Origin: Anaerolineaceae bacterium UBA5211
GTDB taxonomy: Bacteria > Chloroflexota > Anaerolineae > Anaerolineales > Anaerolineaceae
Direction of reading: 5' to 3'
Assembly: GCA_002412595.1 (NCBI GenBank)
Contig: DHVJ01000030.1
Span: forward strand, 62,001-126,000
Length of the DNA stretch: 64,000 nucleotides
Numbering within the stretch: the stretch's first letter is position 1; each line of letters starts with the position of its first letter. The notes below the pieces were generated by a model. That model saw only the letters and a program-made list of their open reading frames with translations. It had not been told where the DNA came from and made no database searches. Shown piece after piece: positions 9,303 to 17,987 of the stretch. Both the position numbers and the translations under genes were made by a program.

Positions 9303-10940
9303 ATGGATAAAAAAAGTTGGCGCAATGCGCGCGATTATTCCGAAGAACAGCTGCAAATAGCCGGTACTGTGCTAGACGAGGTTCAGGGCGGTATGCCGGT
9401 GATGAAAGCTGTGCGCAGCCACCCGTTGAGTACCGGCGGGTATGTTGCCAAACACATCCTTGTGTATGTATATCGCCAGCGCATAGAGAACGGCACGCAA
9501 AAAGAAAACCCCGATTTGCTGGCACGCATCCGCATGAAGCCCATCCGTTCGCTCTCCGGGGTTTCCACTGTGACCGTGCTGACAGAGCCGCACGGCTGCC
9601 CGGGGGAATGTTTGTTCTGCCCGGATGACCAACAATTACCAAAAAGCTATCTTAAGAAAGAACCGGGCGCGGCACGGGCTTTTCAAAATCACTTTGACCC
9701 CTACCTGCAAGTCCAATCGCGCCTGGAATCCTACCAGGCCATCGGGCACCCCATCGACAAAATCGAGCTGCTCATTTTGGGCGGTTCCTGGAGCGCGTAC
9801 GATGAATCTTACCGGGAATGGTTCGTCAAACGCTGTCTGGACGCCATGAACGGCAGCGAGGCCGACAACCTGGAGGAAGCGCAGACGCGCAACCAGCTCG
9901 CCGCCAGCCGCAACGTTGGGCTGGTGGTGGAAACCCGCCCGGATACCATCACGCCGCGCGAACTGGCGCATATGCGCCGACTGGGAGTTACCAAGGTGCA
10001 GATGGGCGCCCAGAGTTTTGACGACCATATCCTGGAATTGAACTGCCGCGGGCACGGCGTGCAAGAGACACTGAATGCCTGCGCGCTGCTGCGGGCAGCC
10101 GGGTTCAAAATCGTGCTGCACTGGATGCCCAATCTGATAGGCGCCAGCCCGGATTCGGACCGCGTAGATTTCGGTAAGATGTGGAGCGGGGGCTTCTGCC
10201 CGGACGAGATCAAGATCTACCCCACGCAGTTGCTGCGGGAAGCGCCGCTTTACCGCTATTGGCAGCAAGGAAAATACCAGCCCTACACCACCGAGCAGTT
10301 AATTGACTTGCTGGCTGATATCAAACCATCCATTCCGATCTACACACGTGTAAACCGCGTCATCCGCGACATTCCGGCCAATTACATTCAGGCCGGCAGT
10401 CTGCGTTCGAGTTTGCGTCAGGACGTAAAAAAAGAACTTGAGCAGCGCGGCCAGCGCTGCCGCTGCATTCGCTGCCGCGAGATCCGCGGCAAAACTGTGG
10501 ATGTTGATCAATTAATCCTGGATGATTTTGTGTATTACCCCGCTGACGCGGAAGAGCATTTCATCAACTACACCACTAGGGAGGATCAGTTGGCCGGTTA
10601 TTTGCGCCTGTCACTGCCCAGGCAAGCACCATCCTCTCGCGCTGAAATGCGCACCGAGCTGGATCGAGAGATGCCGGAACTGCACGGTGCCGGTCTGATC
10701 CGCGAAGTGCATATCTACGGACAATCGCTGGAAGTCGGCAGCGAGAAAACCGGGGCTGCCCAGCACAGCGGATTGGGCACCCATTTGTTAGAAGAGGCCG
10801 AACGCATCGCCGCCGCCAGGGGCTTCCAAAAATTGGCGGTGATCGCCGCCATCGGCACCAGCTTGTATTATCAAAAACGCGGTTTCAAGAAAGAGCATTT
10901 ATACATGACTAAAACCATCGCTCAGCCACTTGAAGGCTGA
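9303..10940 (+). CDS. elp3: Elp3-like radical SAM/acetyltransferase (tRNA U34 modification)
   Basis: Bacterial homologue of the catalytic Elongator subunit, which forms 5-carboxymethyl-type modifications on wobble uridine of tRNA using SAM and acetyl-CoA. The 545-residue protein has an N-terminal tRNA-binding region, a radical SAM domain with the iron-sulfur cysteines Cys99, Cys103 and Cys106 (HGCPGECLFC), and a C-terminal GNAT domain containing HSGLGTHLLEEAE and YYQKRGF. No other Elongator subunits are present, as expected for the single-protein bacterial and archaeal form. The ribosome binding site lies in a hairpin that touches the start codon. The next gene begins one base after the stop. 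Confidence 0.93.
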   Translation: MDKKSWRNARDYSEEQLQIAGTVLDEVQGGMPVMKAVRSHPLSTGGYVAKHILVYVYRQRIENGTQKENPDLLARIRMKPIRSLSGVSTVTVLTEPHGCPGECLFCPDDQQLPKSYLKKEPGAARAFQNHFDPYLQVQSRLESYQAIGHPIDKIELLILGGSWSAYDESYREWFVKRCLDAMNGSEADNLEEAQTRNQLAASRNVGLVVETRPDTITPRELAHMRRLGVTKVQMGAQSFDDHILELNCRGHGVQETLNACALLRAAGFKIVLHWMPNLIGASPDSDRVDFGKMWSGGFCPDEIKIYPTQLLREAPLYRYWQQGKYQPYTTEQLIDLLADIKPSIPIYTRVNRVIRDIPANYIQAGSLRSSLRQDVKKELEQRGQRCRCIRCREIRGKTVDVDQLILDDFVYYPADAEEHFINYTTREDQLAGYLRLSLPRQAPSSRAEMRTELDREMPELHGAGLIREVHIYGQSLEVGSEKTGAAQHSGLGTHLLEEAERIAAARGFQKLAVIAAIGTSLYYQKRGFKKEHLYMTKTIAQPLEG

Positions 10941-10941
10941 A

Positions 10942-11706
10942 ATGCCTTACAGCAATAACCTGTTCTACCGCATTTATAACGAGGCTGAGCAGCCGGAACC
11001 CCCCCGCCCGTTGGTGCTGCTGCACGGCAGCGGCGGCAGTCACATGGCCTGGCCGGTGGATCTTCGCCGCTCGCTCAATCGCCGCGTGATTGCGCTGGAT
11101 CTGCCGGGGCACGGCAAATCCGCTGGAACTGCCTGCCAGCAGATGCCCGCATTGGTGCAAAGCTTGCGGCTATTTTTAGATGATTTGCACATTTATCGCA
11201 TCGATTTGGCCGGCCATTCACTTGGCGCCCTGCTGGCACTCTATTACGCGAAAGCCTTTCCCAAACAAGTCAAACGTTTGTTCCTGATGTCCTGCGGCAG
11301 TCATTTCAACGTTCCGGAAGAACTTTTTGAAAGCCTGTTGTGTCCCAACAGGAAAGATCAATTCATTGAGGATTTTGGCCGGATCGCTTTCAGCCAGGAT
11401 TTTCCGCAAAGCCAACGCCGCACGCTGCTGGCACCGCTGAGCCAGGTGCGCACCAGCACTTTGCTGGCAGACCTCAGTATTTGTGCAGAATATCACCTGA
11501 ACGGTGATTTTCAAAAAATCGTCTGTCCCGCGCAGCTGGTAAATGGGACTAACGACCCCATCACAACGCCGGCTTCTGCGCGTGAGCTGGTCCACAACCT
11601 GCCTCAGGCCGCGCTGAAGATATTGCCCAAATGTGGACATCTCCTTTTGTATGAAAAAACCGCGCTCATCAGCCAGATGATGCGCGGTTTCTTTAACCCG
11701 GATTAA
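10942..11706 (+). CDS. alpha/beta hydrolase
   Basis: A 254-residue serine hydrolase. The oxyanion loop is LVLLHGSGGSHMAW, the nucleophile elbow is GHSLG, the acid residue is probably the Asp in NGTNDPIT, and the catalytic His lies in CGHLLLYE near the C-terminus. The substrate is unknown. A TTG 12 bases earlier is possible, but the ATG at 10942 lies one base after the elp3 stop and is a natural re-initiation site. It converges with rpoD, with nine bases between the stops. Confidence 0.9.
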   Translation: MPYSNNLFYRIYNEAEQPEPPRPLVLLHGSGGSHMAWPVDLRRSLNRRVIALDLPGHGKSAGTACQQMPALVQSLRLFLDDLHIYRIDLAGHSLGALLALYYAKAFPKQVKRLFLMSCGSHFNVPEELFESLLCPNRKDQFIEDFGRIAFSQDFPQSQRRTLLAPLSQVRTSTLLADLSICAEYHLNGDFQKIVCPAQLVNGTNDPITTPASARELVHNLPQAALKILPKCGHLLLYEKTALISQMMRGFFNPD

Positions 11707-11715
11707 TTTAACAAG

Positions 11716-12909
11716 CTATAGATATTCTCGCAGCTGTCGTGAGCGGCGCGGCTGCCGCAGCCGGCGCAATGCTTTGGTTTCAATCTGGCGGATGCGCTCA
11801 CGCGTCAGGCCGAACTTCTTGCCCACTTCTTCCAGGGTGTAGTAACGGCCGTTCTCCAAGCCAAAACGCAGCCGCAGGATATGTGCCTCACGGTAGGGCA
11901 GCGTATCTAACACTTCCTCAATTTTTTCACTCAACAACTTTGAATAAACACTCTGGCTGGGTGTGGGAGTATCCTGATCTTCAATGAAGTTGCCCAGTTC
12001 AGACTCGTCTTCATCTTCATTGATAGGTGTTTCCAATGACAGCGGCAGCCAGGAAACGCGAATCATCCATTCCAGCTTTTGCTTGGGAATATCCAAAGAT
12101 TCGGCCAGTTCATCCACACTGGGTTCACGCCCCAATTTTTGTTCCAATTCATGGGTGCGTTTGTACATCACCCGGATGCGGTCCACCATGTGCACAGGCA
12201 CACGGATCGTACGGCCCTGATCAGCGATGGCACGCGTAATGGTCTGGCGGATCCACCAAGTCGCATAGGTGGAAAAGCGAAAACCCTTGCGGTAATCATA
12301 TTTTTCCACGGCTTTCATAAGGCCCAGGTTGCCCTCCTGGATCAGATCCAGAAAAGGCACACCGCGGCCGTTATAGCGTTTGGCCACACTGACCACCAGG
12401 CGTGTGTTGGCTTTGATCAAGTGCTCGCGCGCCTGCAAGCCATCTTCCACCAGCATCTCCAATTCATTTCGCTGGGCTTCGGTGGAATTGCCATTCAGTT
12501 TAATCAGTTTCTCCTGAGCCGCTTTACCGGCCTCATAGCGTTGGGCCAGGTTGACTTCCTGCTCCATATTCAGCAGGGGCACTCTGGACATTTCGCGCAA
12601 ATATAAACTGATCGTATCTTCGCTGGGTACGCGCTCAAAACCCGCCGACGGATCCATATCCGTGTCCGTGTCGTTTATTAATTCGTTGAGATCTTCGATA
12701 TTCTCTCGGTCTTCACTGGAAGGCAACACCTCCACCCCCTGACTGTTCAATCGAACAACCACTTCATCCAGACGCTCCTGTAGCCCCCCACTTTGCGGGA
12801 TAATCTCTTCCAGGTCGTCTATCGTTAATTGACCCTGTAAATCAGCCCGTTCAAGCAGCATGTCCAGAATGGTATCCTCGTCATTATTGTCTGGGAAAGC
12901 TGCTTTCAT
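11716..12909 (-). CDS. rpoD: primary RNA polymerase sigma factor
   Basis: Sigma-70 group 1 factor of 397 residues. Region 1.1 is short and acidic (1-90). Region 1.2 contains DTISLYLREMSRVPLL (about 99-114). Region 2 carries the core-binding and -10 recognition segments FLDLIQEGNLGLMKAVEKYDY and FSTYATWWIRQ (about 186-227). Region 3 follows, and region 4.2 has the helix-turn-helix YTLEEVGKKFGLTRERIRQI near residue 360 for -35 recognition. All group 1 signatures are intact. The gene lies 11 bases downstream of the DUF177 gene and is probably driven by that gene's near-consensus promoter. Confidence 0.97.
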   Translation of the reverse strand: MKAAFPDNNDEDTILDMLLERADLQGQLTIDDLEEIIPQSGGLQERLDEVVVRLNSQGVEVLPSSEDRENIEDLNELINDTDTDMDPSAGFERVPSEDTISLYLREMSRVPLLNMEQEVNLAQRYEAGKAAQEKLIKLNGNSTEAQRNELEMLVEDGLQAREHLIKANTRLVVSVAKRYNGRGVPFLDLIQEGNLGLMKAVEKYDYRKGFRFSTYATWWIRQTITRAIADQGRTIRVPVHMVDRIRVMYKRTHELEQKLGREPSVDELAESLDIPKQKLEWMIRVSWLPLSLETPINEDEDESELGNFIEDQDTPTPSQSVYSKLLSEKIEEVLDTLPYREAHILRLRFGLENGRYYTLEEVGKKFGLTRERIRQIETKALRRLRQPRRSRQLREYL

Positions 12910-12920
12910 CGCAATCCTTT

Positions 12921-13469
12921 CTACTCTGAAATTGGTGTGTTTTTTCCGGGAGAAAAACTTCCCCCAACTGACTTCATCAAACGCGCCATGTTTGTGACAG
13001 GTTTTTCATGTTCATGGCCGCAGTTATGCAAATTTCGATTTTCTCCGCAAATATCGCATAAGCCCAGGCAGTCCGGTTTACAAACCGGGTTGATCGGAAC
13101 TTCCAAAAGGAGATAATCCCGGATATAGGGTTCAAATTCTATATAGCCAGTCTCCGGAATAATCAATTCATCCTCGGATAGCGGGTTGTTTTCATAAGTG
13201 AATATTTCTTCGAAGTGTGAATCCAGAACCAGTTCGAACTCCTCCAGGCAACGCCCACAAGTTACCATGCTTGACGCTGTGAAATGGCCTTGGATACGCA
13301 GCCCGCTCTGGGTGCGATCTAAATTAAGATTTCCATTTAAATCTTGTACAGAGAAGTTTTCATCAAATGTATATTCCCCCAGCTCAAACGGAATATCGCG
13401 GTTGTATCCGATGGGTTGGTTAATCAGAAACCCCACATTAATACGAAAAGTTCGAGTTGGCTTATTCAC
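12921..13469 (-). CDS. DUF177 (YceD) family protein
   Basis: A 182-residue member of the YceD/DUF177 family. Relatives are linked to 23S rRNA accumulation and usually precede rpmF. Family signs are the CGRCLEEF segment and, near the C-terminus, the cysteine-rich CKPDCLGLCDICGENRN, a likely zinc-binding site. Here the gene is followed by rpoD instead of rpmF. The start is a GTG about 27 bases downstream of the predicted transcription start. The tail after residue 150 is His- and Lys-rich and less conserved. Confidence 0.85.
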   Translation of the reverse strand: MNKPTRTFRINVGFLINQPIGYNRDIPFELGEYTFDENFSVQDLNGNLNLDRTQSGLRIQGHFTASSMVTCGRCLEEFELVLDSHFEEIFTYENNPLSEDELIIPETGYIEFEPYIRDYLLLEVPINPVCKPDCLGLCDICGENRNLHNCGHEHEKPVTNMARLMKSVGGSFSPGKNTPISE

Positions 13470-13502
13470 GATAATTCCACTAAAATTAGTATAATTTGAC
13501 CG

Positions 13503-13531
13503 ATTATAGCACGCGCGTTTTGACGCGTCAA
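13503..13531 (-). promoter_or_regulatory. near-consensus promoter of DUF177-rpoD with palindrome
   Basis: On the minus strand a -35 TTGACG (13531-13526) is separated by 17 bases from a perfect -10 TATAAT (13508-13503). Transcription should start near 13496, giving a leader of about 27 bases. The perfect ten-base palindrome TGACGCGTCA (13521-13530) overlaps the -35 box, so a dimeric regulator bound there would block RNA polymerase. Confidence 0.8.
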
Positions 13532-13566
13532 GTTTTATTAATAATATTCATAAATTTTAACAATCG

Positions 13567-14166
13567 ATGACAAAACAACTACTAATTGCAACAACTAACC
13601 TTGGAAAACGAAAAGAAATTTTCGACTTACTGAAAGCGCTTCCGATCACGCTGCTGACGCCGGATGATATTTCCCTTTACATGGACGTAGAGGAGAATGG
13701 TTCCAACTATCTGGAAAACGCGCGTCTGAAAGCGCAGGCCTTCTGCCGTGCCAGCCAGCTGCCCACCCTTGCGGACGATACCGGTCTGGAAGTGAAAGTC
13801 CTGCATGGGCAGCCCGGACTGAATTCTCACCGCTTCACCGGACAGGCAGATGCCTCTGACCACGAGCGACGCCAACTGCTGCTCTCCAAATTGGAGAACA
13901 AACCGCGCCCCTGGAATGCGCGCTTTGTGTGCGCGGTCGTCCTGATGATGCCCAACGGCAAACGCTTTTCCTATGAGGACGCCTGTTCGGGAGAGATCAT
14001 CCCAACTGAACGCGGCGATGAAGGCTTCGGCTACGACTCCATCTTCTTTTTCCCGCAGGAAGGCAAGACCATGGCAGAGCTGACGCTGGATGAGAAGAAC
14101 CGCATCAGCCACCGCGCCAAAGCCATTCAGGGCATCCTGCCGATTCTGAAAGACTTGCGCTCCTAG
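13567..14166 (+). CDS. rdgB: XTP/dITP diphosphatase
   Basis: HAM1/RdgB enzyme that hydrolyses dITP, XTP and ITP to monophosphates and keeps deaminated purines out of DNA and RNA. The 199-residue length is typical. The N-terminal substrate-binding motif ATTNLGKRKEI (8-18) and the LADDTGLEV segment with the catalytic and metal-binding acidic residues (about 73-81) are present. GFGYDSIFFFPQEGKTMAEL and SHRAKA follow towards the C-terminus. It is divergent from DUF177 and converges with the TIGR02206 gene, 11 bases away. No clear Shine-Dalgarno is seen. Confidence 0.96.
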   Translation: MTKQLLIATTNLGKRKEIFDLLKALPITLLTPDDISLYMDVEENGSNYLENARLKAQAFCRASQLPTLADDTGLEVKVLHGQPGLNSHRFTGQADASDHERRQLLLSKLENKPRPWNARFVCAVVLMMPNGKRFSYEDACSGEIIPTERGDEGFGYDSIFFFPQEGKTMAELTLDEKNRISHRAKAIQGILPILKDLRS

Positions 14167-14177
14167 TCAGGCTTTGC

Positions 14178-14912
14178 TCAGACTTCAGTAATCTGTCTTT
14201 TCGCGCGCCTATTCTGAAAGACGAAGGGCAGGTACAGCAGCAGGAACATCACCAGGCCGATAGCCTCCATGTAAAGCAGATACCAGGGCCAATCCGGCAG
14301 CGCGTCCAACAGTGTTGGACCGGGCGGTTTATGGGAAACGTACAGGTAGTTCGAGCCAATCAGGCCGTTTATCACGAACACTACGCCCATGTAGAGGTTC
14401 GCAATCACCATGACGCGCAGCAGCGATTTCCAGGTTGGCCGCATGCCTTCCACCGCGGTCATGTAAACGGCCGTAGTAACCAACAAACCGTGAGAAATAA
14501 AGGTCTGGAAGAAACGGAAGTGGGGGAAACCATAAATACCAATATTCGGCGTTAGAAGCGCCTGCAGCGCACCGGCAATACCCATAAAATAGACAAATTC
14601 GTAGATGCGATAATTCTTGAAAATCAACATAAATCCTGCCAGCCAAATCAACACTGAGCAGGCATGCAACGGAATGTTTTCCTGAATGCTCCAGACACCG
14701 CAGGCAGCACACCAGATATGCCAGGCAAGTTCGTTCACCCATAGCACCACGGCTAGGGTGATTCGCACCTTTCTGCGGTCAGTTTCATCCTTATTGCGAA
14801 AACGCAGGAGATAGAGATTCAGGAGCAGAATGGAGAGCAGCGCGCCAATATGGGCGGCTCCCAGGAACATAAATGGTTCGCCAGTGTAATCATAACCAAA
14901 GAAAGCATACAC
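14178..14912 (-). CDS. TIGR02206 (YwaF-type) membrane protein
   Basis: An integral membrane protein of 244 residues with about seven hydrophobic helices. The pattern of an early AAHIGALLSILLLN helix, HACSVLIWLAG in the middle and KPPGPTLLDALPDWPWYLL near residue 205 matches the TIGR02206/YwaF family. Its function is not known. No co-transcribed partner is visible; it stands between rdgB and rarA with 111 bases upstream holding no recognisable site. Confidence 0.8.
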   Translation of the reverse strand: MYAFFGYDYTGEPFMFLGAAHIGALLSILLLNLYLLRFRNKDETDRRKVRITLAVVLWVNELAWHIWCAACGVWSIQENIPLHACSVLIWLAGFMLIFKNYRIYEFVYFMGIAGALQALLTPNIGIYGFPHFRFFQTFISHGLLVTTAVYMTAVEGMRPTWKSLLRVMVIANLYMGVVFVINGLIGSNYLYVSHKPPGPTLLDALPDWPWYLLYMEAIGLVMFLLLYLPFVFQNRRAKRQITEV

Positions 14913-15023
14913 GCCGCACCTCGCATATCAGGATATTTATAAAAACCCGTTTCTTATTAAAAATTCTACGGATTGGATAAATTATCCTACAGACAACAGC
15001 GGTAAGGCAAGCGTATTCCTGCC

Positions 15024-16352
15024 CTAGTTACTTATCGAACGTTTTTTTAGGTTTTCCAGGCGTTTATTTATTTCGGCTTCGCGGCCTTCGTCCGAAGGCT
15101 GGTAGAAATGCGTACCCTGAACCGCATCCGGCAGGTACTGCTGCTCGACATAGTGGCCGGGGAAATCATGTGGGTATTGATAGCCTTTGCCGTGCCCGAA
15201 ACCTTTGGCATCGCGATTGGCATCCATCAAATGAATGGGCACCGGCTGGGCACCCTGCTGCTCAATCAATTTGGCCGCTTCAAAATAGCCCAACGCGGAA
15301 TTGGATTTGGGTGCTGTGGCCAGATACAAGGTTGCCTCAACAATCGGAAAAATGCCTTCGGGCATACCGATATATTCATAAGTGCTGGCTGCAGCGGAAG
15401 CCACCAGCAGTGCCTGCGGGTCGGCCAGGCCGATATCCTCCCCAGCCAGGATCAGCAGGCGGCGCAGGATGAAACGCGGGTCTTCGCCCGCCGTGATCAT
15501 TTTGGCCAGCCAATAGAGCGCCGCGTCCGGGTCAGAACCACGCACCGATTTGATGAAAGCGGAGATGGTATCGTAATGCTCATCCATGTTCTTGTCATAA
15601 TGGATGGCGCGCTGCTGGATAGAATCCTGTGCGGTTTGCAGGTCAACATGGATCGTGCCCGCCGGGTCAGGATTGGTGGATTCAACCGCCAACTCCAGCG
15701 CGTTGAGCAAGCTGCGCGCGTCGCCATTGGCCATGCGCAGCAGGTGCGCTTTCGCCTGCGGTTCAACCTGGATGGCCCGCTTACCGTAGCCGCGCTCCTT
15801 ATCAATCAAGGCATGGTCAAACAACATGCCCAGGTCGTTCTCGCTGAGCTGTTTAAGCATAAAGATGCGCGAACGTGAAACCAGTGCCGGAATAACATCA
15901 AAATAGGGATTTTGGGTGGTGGCACCAATCAGGATGATCAGCCCATTTTCAATATTGGGCAGCAGTGCATCCTGCTGAGCGCGGTTCCAGCGGTGCACCT
16001 CATCCACGAACAGAATGGTGCGCTTCTGGTATAAGCGGCGCCGTTCGCGTGCCTCATCGATCACCTGGCGCAATTCGCTCTTGCCGGCCATGACCGCCGA
16101 GATGGTGGAGAAATGCGATTGGCTGTAATTGGCAATCAACCGCGCCAGCGTAGTTTTACCGGATCCGGGCGGGCCGCACAGGATGATGGATGAAAACAGG
16201 CGGTCGGCTTCAATTGCGCGCCGCAGCAGACGGCCTTCACCGATGATCTCTTCCTGCCCGACAAAGTCTTCCAGCCGCTGCGGCCGCATGCGTGCCGCCA
16301 GAGGTGCTTCGCGCTGCAGGGATTCCTGCATGGCATGGTCAAACAAATCCAT
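15024..16352 (-). CDS. rarA: replication-associated recombination protein A (AAA+ ATPase)
   Basis: RarA/MgsA is a clamp-loader-like AAA+ ATPase that acts at stalled replication forks. In this 442-residue protein the Walker A motif is GPPGSGKTT (60-68), Walker B is LFVDEVHRWN (about 113-122), sensor 1 is GATTQNP, and the C-terminal tetramerisation domain includes GEDIGLADPQAL and YPHDFPGHYVEQQYLP. A GAGGGC site precedes the ATG. The gene is divergent from the zinc-ribbon pair across a 96-base spacer that contains a TATAAT on this strand (16407-16402). Confidence 0.95.
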   Translation of the reverse strand: MDLFDHAMQESLQREAPLAARMRPQRLEDFVGQEEIIGEGRLLRRAIEADRLFSSIILCGPPGSGKTTLARLIANYSQSHFSTISAVMAGKSELRQVIDEARERRRLYQKRTILFVDEVHRWNRAQQDALLPNIENGLIILIGATTQNPYFDVIPALVSRSRIFMLKQLSENDLGMLFDHALIDKERGYGKRAIQVEPQAKAHLLRMANGDARSLLNALELAVESTNPDPAGTIHVDLQTAQDSIQQRAIHYDKNMDEHYDTISAFIKSVRGSDPDAALYWLAKMITAGEDPRFILRRLLILAGEDIGLADPQALLVASAAASTYEYIGMPEGIFPIVEATLYLATAPKSNSALGYFEAAKLIEQQGAQPVPIHLMDANRDAKGFGHGKGYQYPHDFPGHYVEQQYLPDAVQGTHFYQPSDEGREAEINKRLENLKKRSISN

Positions 16353-16448
16353 CTTGCCCTCAACTTTCTGTGCTGCAATTCAATATTAGAACGCTTGTCC
16401 AATTATATCAGCAAGCCGGACCTTTCCCGATAGGATAAAATTAGCAGC

Positions 16449-16745
16449 ATGGATACTAACATCTCTCCAGTGATGCGCATCATCGCCATTGCCGTTCTGG
16501 TCCTCACTCCGCTGGTAGTGGTGATCTTCCAACGCCTGGAGGACATTCGCGAAATTAACCGCAAACGCCAGAACGGCGAGTTGGACCTTTCACCGGGATC
16601 TTTTTTTCCTGCGGGAAGCAGACCGAATTTGGGAAAGCCGGTGGAAATCATCTGCCCGCAATGCCATAGCAGCAACCCGGCCGATCACCAATATTGCGGC
16701 CATTGCGGGGCGCAGTTGACACCAGAAAGAGAGAATGAGAAATGA
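16449..16745 (+). CDS. small membrane-anchored zinc-ribbon protein 1
   Basis: A 98-residue protein of unknown function. An N-terminal helix (about 8-25) is followed by a charged, probably cytoplasmic linker and a C-terminal zinc ribbon with two CxxC pairs, CPQC and CGHC. Such membrane zinc ribbons are common in Chloroflexota, but I know of no assigned role. A TAAAAT box (16436-16441) ends seven bases before the ATG, so the message may be leaderless. The stop overlaps the next start as ATGA. Confidence 0.75.
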   Translation: MDTNISPVMRIIAIAVLVLTPLVVVIFQRLEDIREINRKRQNGELDLSPGSFFPAGSRPNLGKPVEIICPQCHSSNPADHQYCGHCGAQLTPERENEK

Positions 16746-17047
16746 GAATCGCTACCGGATTCCTAATGCTGCCATTGTTTTGCCTGGTCGTTATCCTGGT
16801 AACGGGCATCCTGATCTGGGTGGTTGTTAAACGTGGTAACCGCACCGCGCAAGACTATCTGGAAAAGCAGGAAAGCACCCCACGCGAAACAGAGGGCACA
16901 AACGCAAATTCCCGCTGGGCGCGCGGCGATTTGCTGAGCGAACGCACCACCACGCCTCCTGCCGGGCCGGCAACTATTTGCCCATCGTGCGGCGCGGAAA
17001 ACCCTGCCGGCACGGCCCACTGCCAGTCCTGCGGTCAGACGCTATAA
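16742..17047 (+). CDS. small membrane-anchored zinc-ribbon protein 2
   Basis: A 101-residue protein with the same layout as its upstream neighbour: a membrane helix at about 7-29, a polar Thr-, Arg- and Pro-containing linker, and a zinc ribbon formed by CPSC and CQSC at the C-terminus. The two proteins look like diverged duplicates that may pair. The start codon overlaps the preceding stop by four bases, so translation is coupled. Function is unknown. Confidence 0.75.
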   Translation: MRIATGFLMLPLFCLVVILVTGILIWVVVKRGNRTAQDYLEKQESTPRETEGTNANSRWARGDLLSERTTTPPAGPATICPSCGAENPAGTAHCQSCGQTL

Positions 17048-17187
17048 ATTCTGTGTTTTCCCTCCCCATTTGTGCGCCAATCATGTAGTTTTTATCTTAA
17101 AATATCGTATCCGGCAAACCTTTTCAGCGCAGTTTGCGTATGTAGAAACAGAAATATAGATTTCATGCCAGTAGCAAGAGGTGTTTT

Positions 17188-17907
17188 ATGAAAAAGATTC
17201 CGATATTAAGCGCAGCCATGTTGCTACTATTACCCTTAGTACTCCTTAGCGGCTGCAGTGACGCCAGCATGCAAACGCAAACAGAAGATGTCAGTGGTTT
17301 CGACCAAATCCAAATCAATACTTTCGGTGAGTTCATAATTGAACAAGGCGATGAGGAATCATTGACCATTGAAGCCCCGCGCGATTATTTGCGCTACCTT
17401 ACCACCAGCGTGGATAACGGCGTTTTGGTGATTGGCATGCGGCGCGGTTTTTTAGGAGCACCTATCCAGCGCGTAACTTACACATTAACCGTCAAAGACC
17501 TGAACGAGCTCTCCATTTCGGGCGCGGCCGCGGTCAAGGTATTTGCATTGGAAACTGAGCAATTGGACGTCAACCTGAGCGGTGCGGGCAGCGTTGAAAT
17601 TGACCAATTGACCGCCCGCGACCTGAACGTCAACCTGACCTCAGCCGGCGCGATTGTCATCGCTGGTGCGGTGGATAAGCAGGTGATCACCATCAGCGGT
17701 GTGGGCAGTTATGAAGCAGGCGACCTGCGCAGCAATAGCACCAAAATCCTGCTGACCGGCGCAGGTAGCGCGGTAGTATGGGCCGAACAGGATTTGAGCG
17801 TGAACGTGACCGGCGTCGGATCGGTATCCTACTTCGGCGATGACCCCCAGGTCAGCCAGAACGTGAGCGGGTTAGGTTCCGTCAACAGTAAAAGCATACA
17901 CCCCTAG
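17188..17907 (+). CDS. DUF2807 (GIN domain) lipoprotein
   Basis: A 239-residue secreted lipoprotein. The signal peptide ends in the lipobox LSGC with lipidated Cys23. The rest is a repetitive right-handed beta-helix of the DUF2807/GIN type, shown by recurring turns such as NLSGAGSVEI, TSAGAIVI, SGVGSYEA and TGAGSAVV roughly every 20 residues. The family has no defined activity; cell-envelope attachment or stress-related roles have been proposed. It has its own 140-base upstream spacer and a hairpin downstream. Confidence 0.88.
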   Translation: MKKIPILSAAMLLLLPLVLLSGCSDASMQTQTEDVSGFDQIQINTFGEFIIEQGDEESLTIEAPRDYLRYLTTSVDNGVLVIGMRRGFLGAPIQRVTYTLTVKDLNELSISGAAAVKVFALETEQLDVNLSGAGSVEIDQLTARDLNVNLTSAGAIVIAGAVDKQVITISGVGSYEAGDLRSNSTKILLTGAGSAVVWAEQDLSVNVTGVGSVSYFGDDPQVSQNVSGLGSVNSKSIHP

Positions 17908-17924
17908 CTCCTCCATAGAGCTAT

Positions 17925-17960
17925 GAAGACGCCGCGCAGAGGGCTTGGCGCGGCGTCTTC
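17925..17960. terminator. GC-rich hairpin between convergent genes
   Basis: GAAGACGCCGCGC (17925-17937) and GCGCGGCGTCTTC (17948-17960) form a perfect 13-base-pair stem with a ten-base loop. It sits between the convergent DUF2807 and TolB-like genes. There is no strong T-tract on either side, so it may act as a rho-independent terminator of low efficiency or simply protect both 3' ends. Confidence 0.6.
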
Positions 17961-17987
17961 CATTTAACTTTCCAATTAAAAATGTGT

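Noticed and set aside
9301..10268. Long overlapping frames on both strands of elp3
   Set aside because: The radical SAM cysteines and GNAT motifs lie in one plus-strand frame; the others are composition artefacts.
11716..12909. Alternative (group 2) sigma factor
   Set aside because: Regions 1.2 to 4.2 carry full group 1 signatures and the gene has a housekeeping-type promoter.
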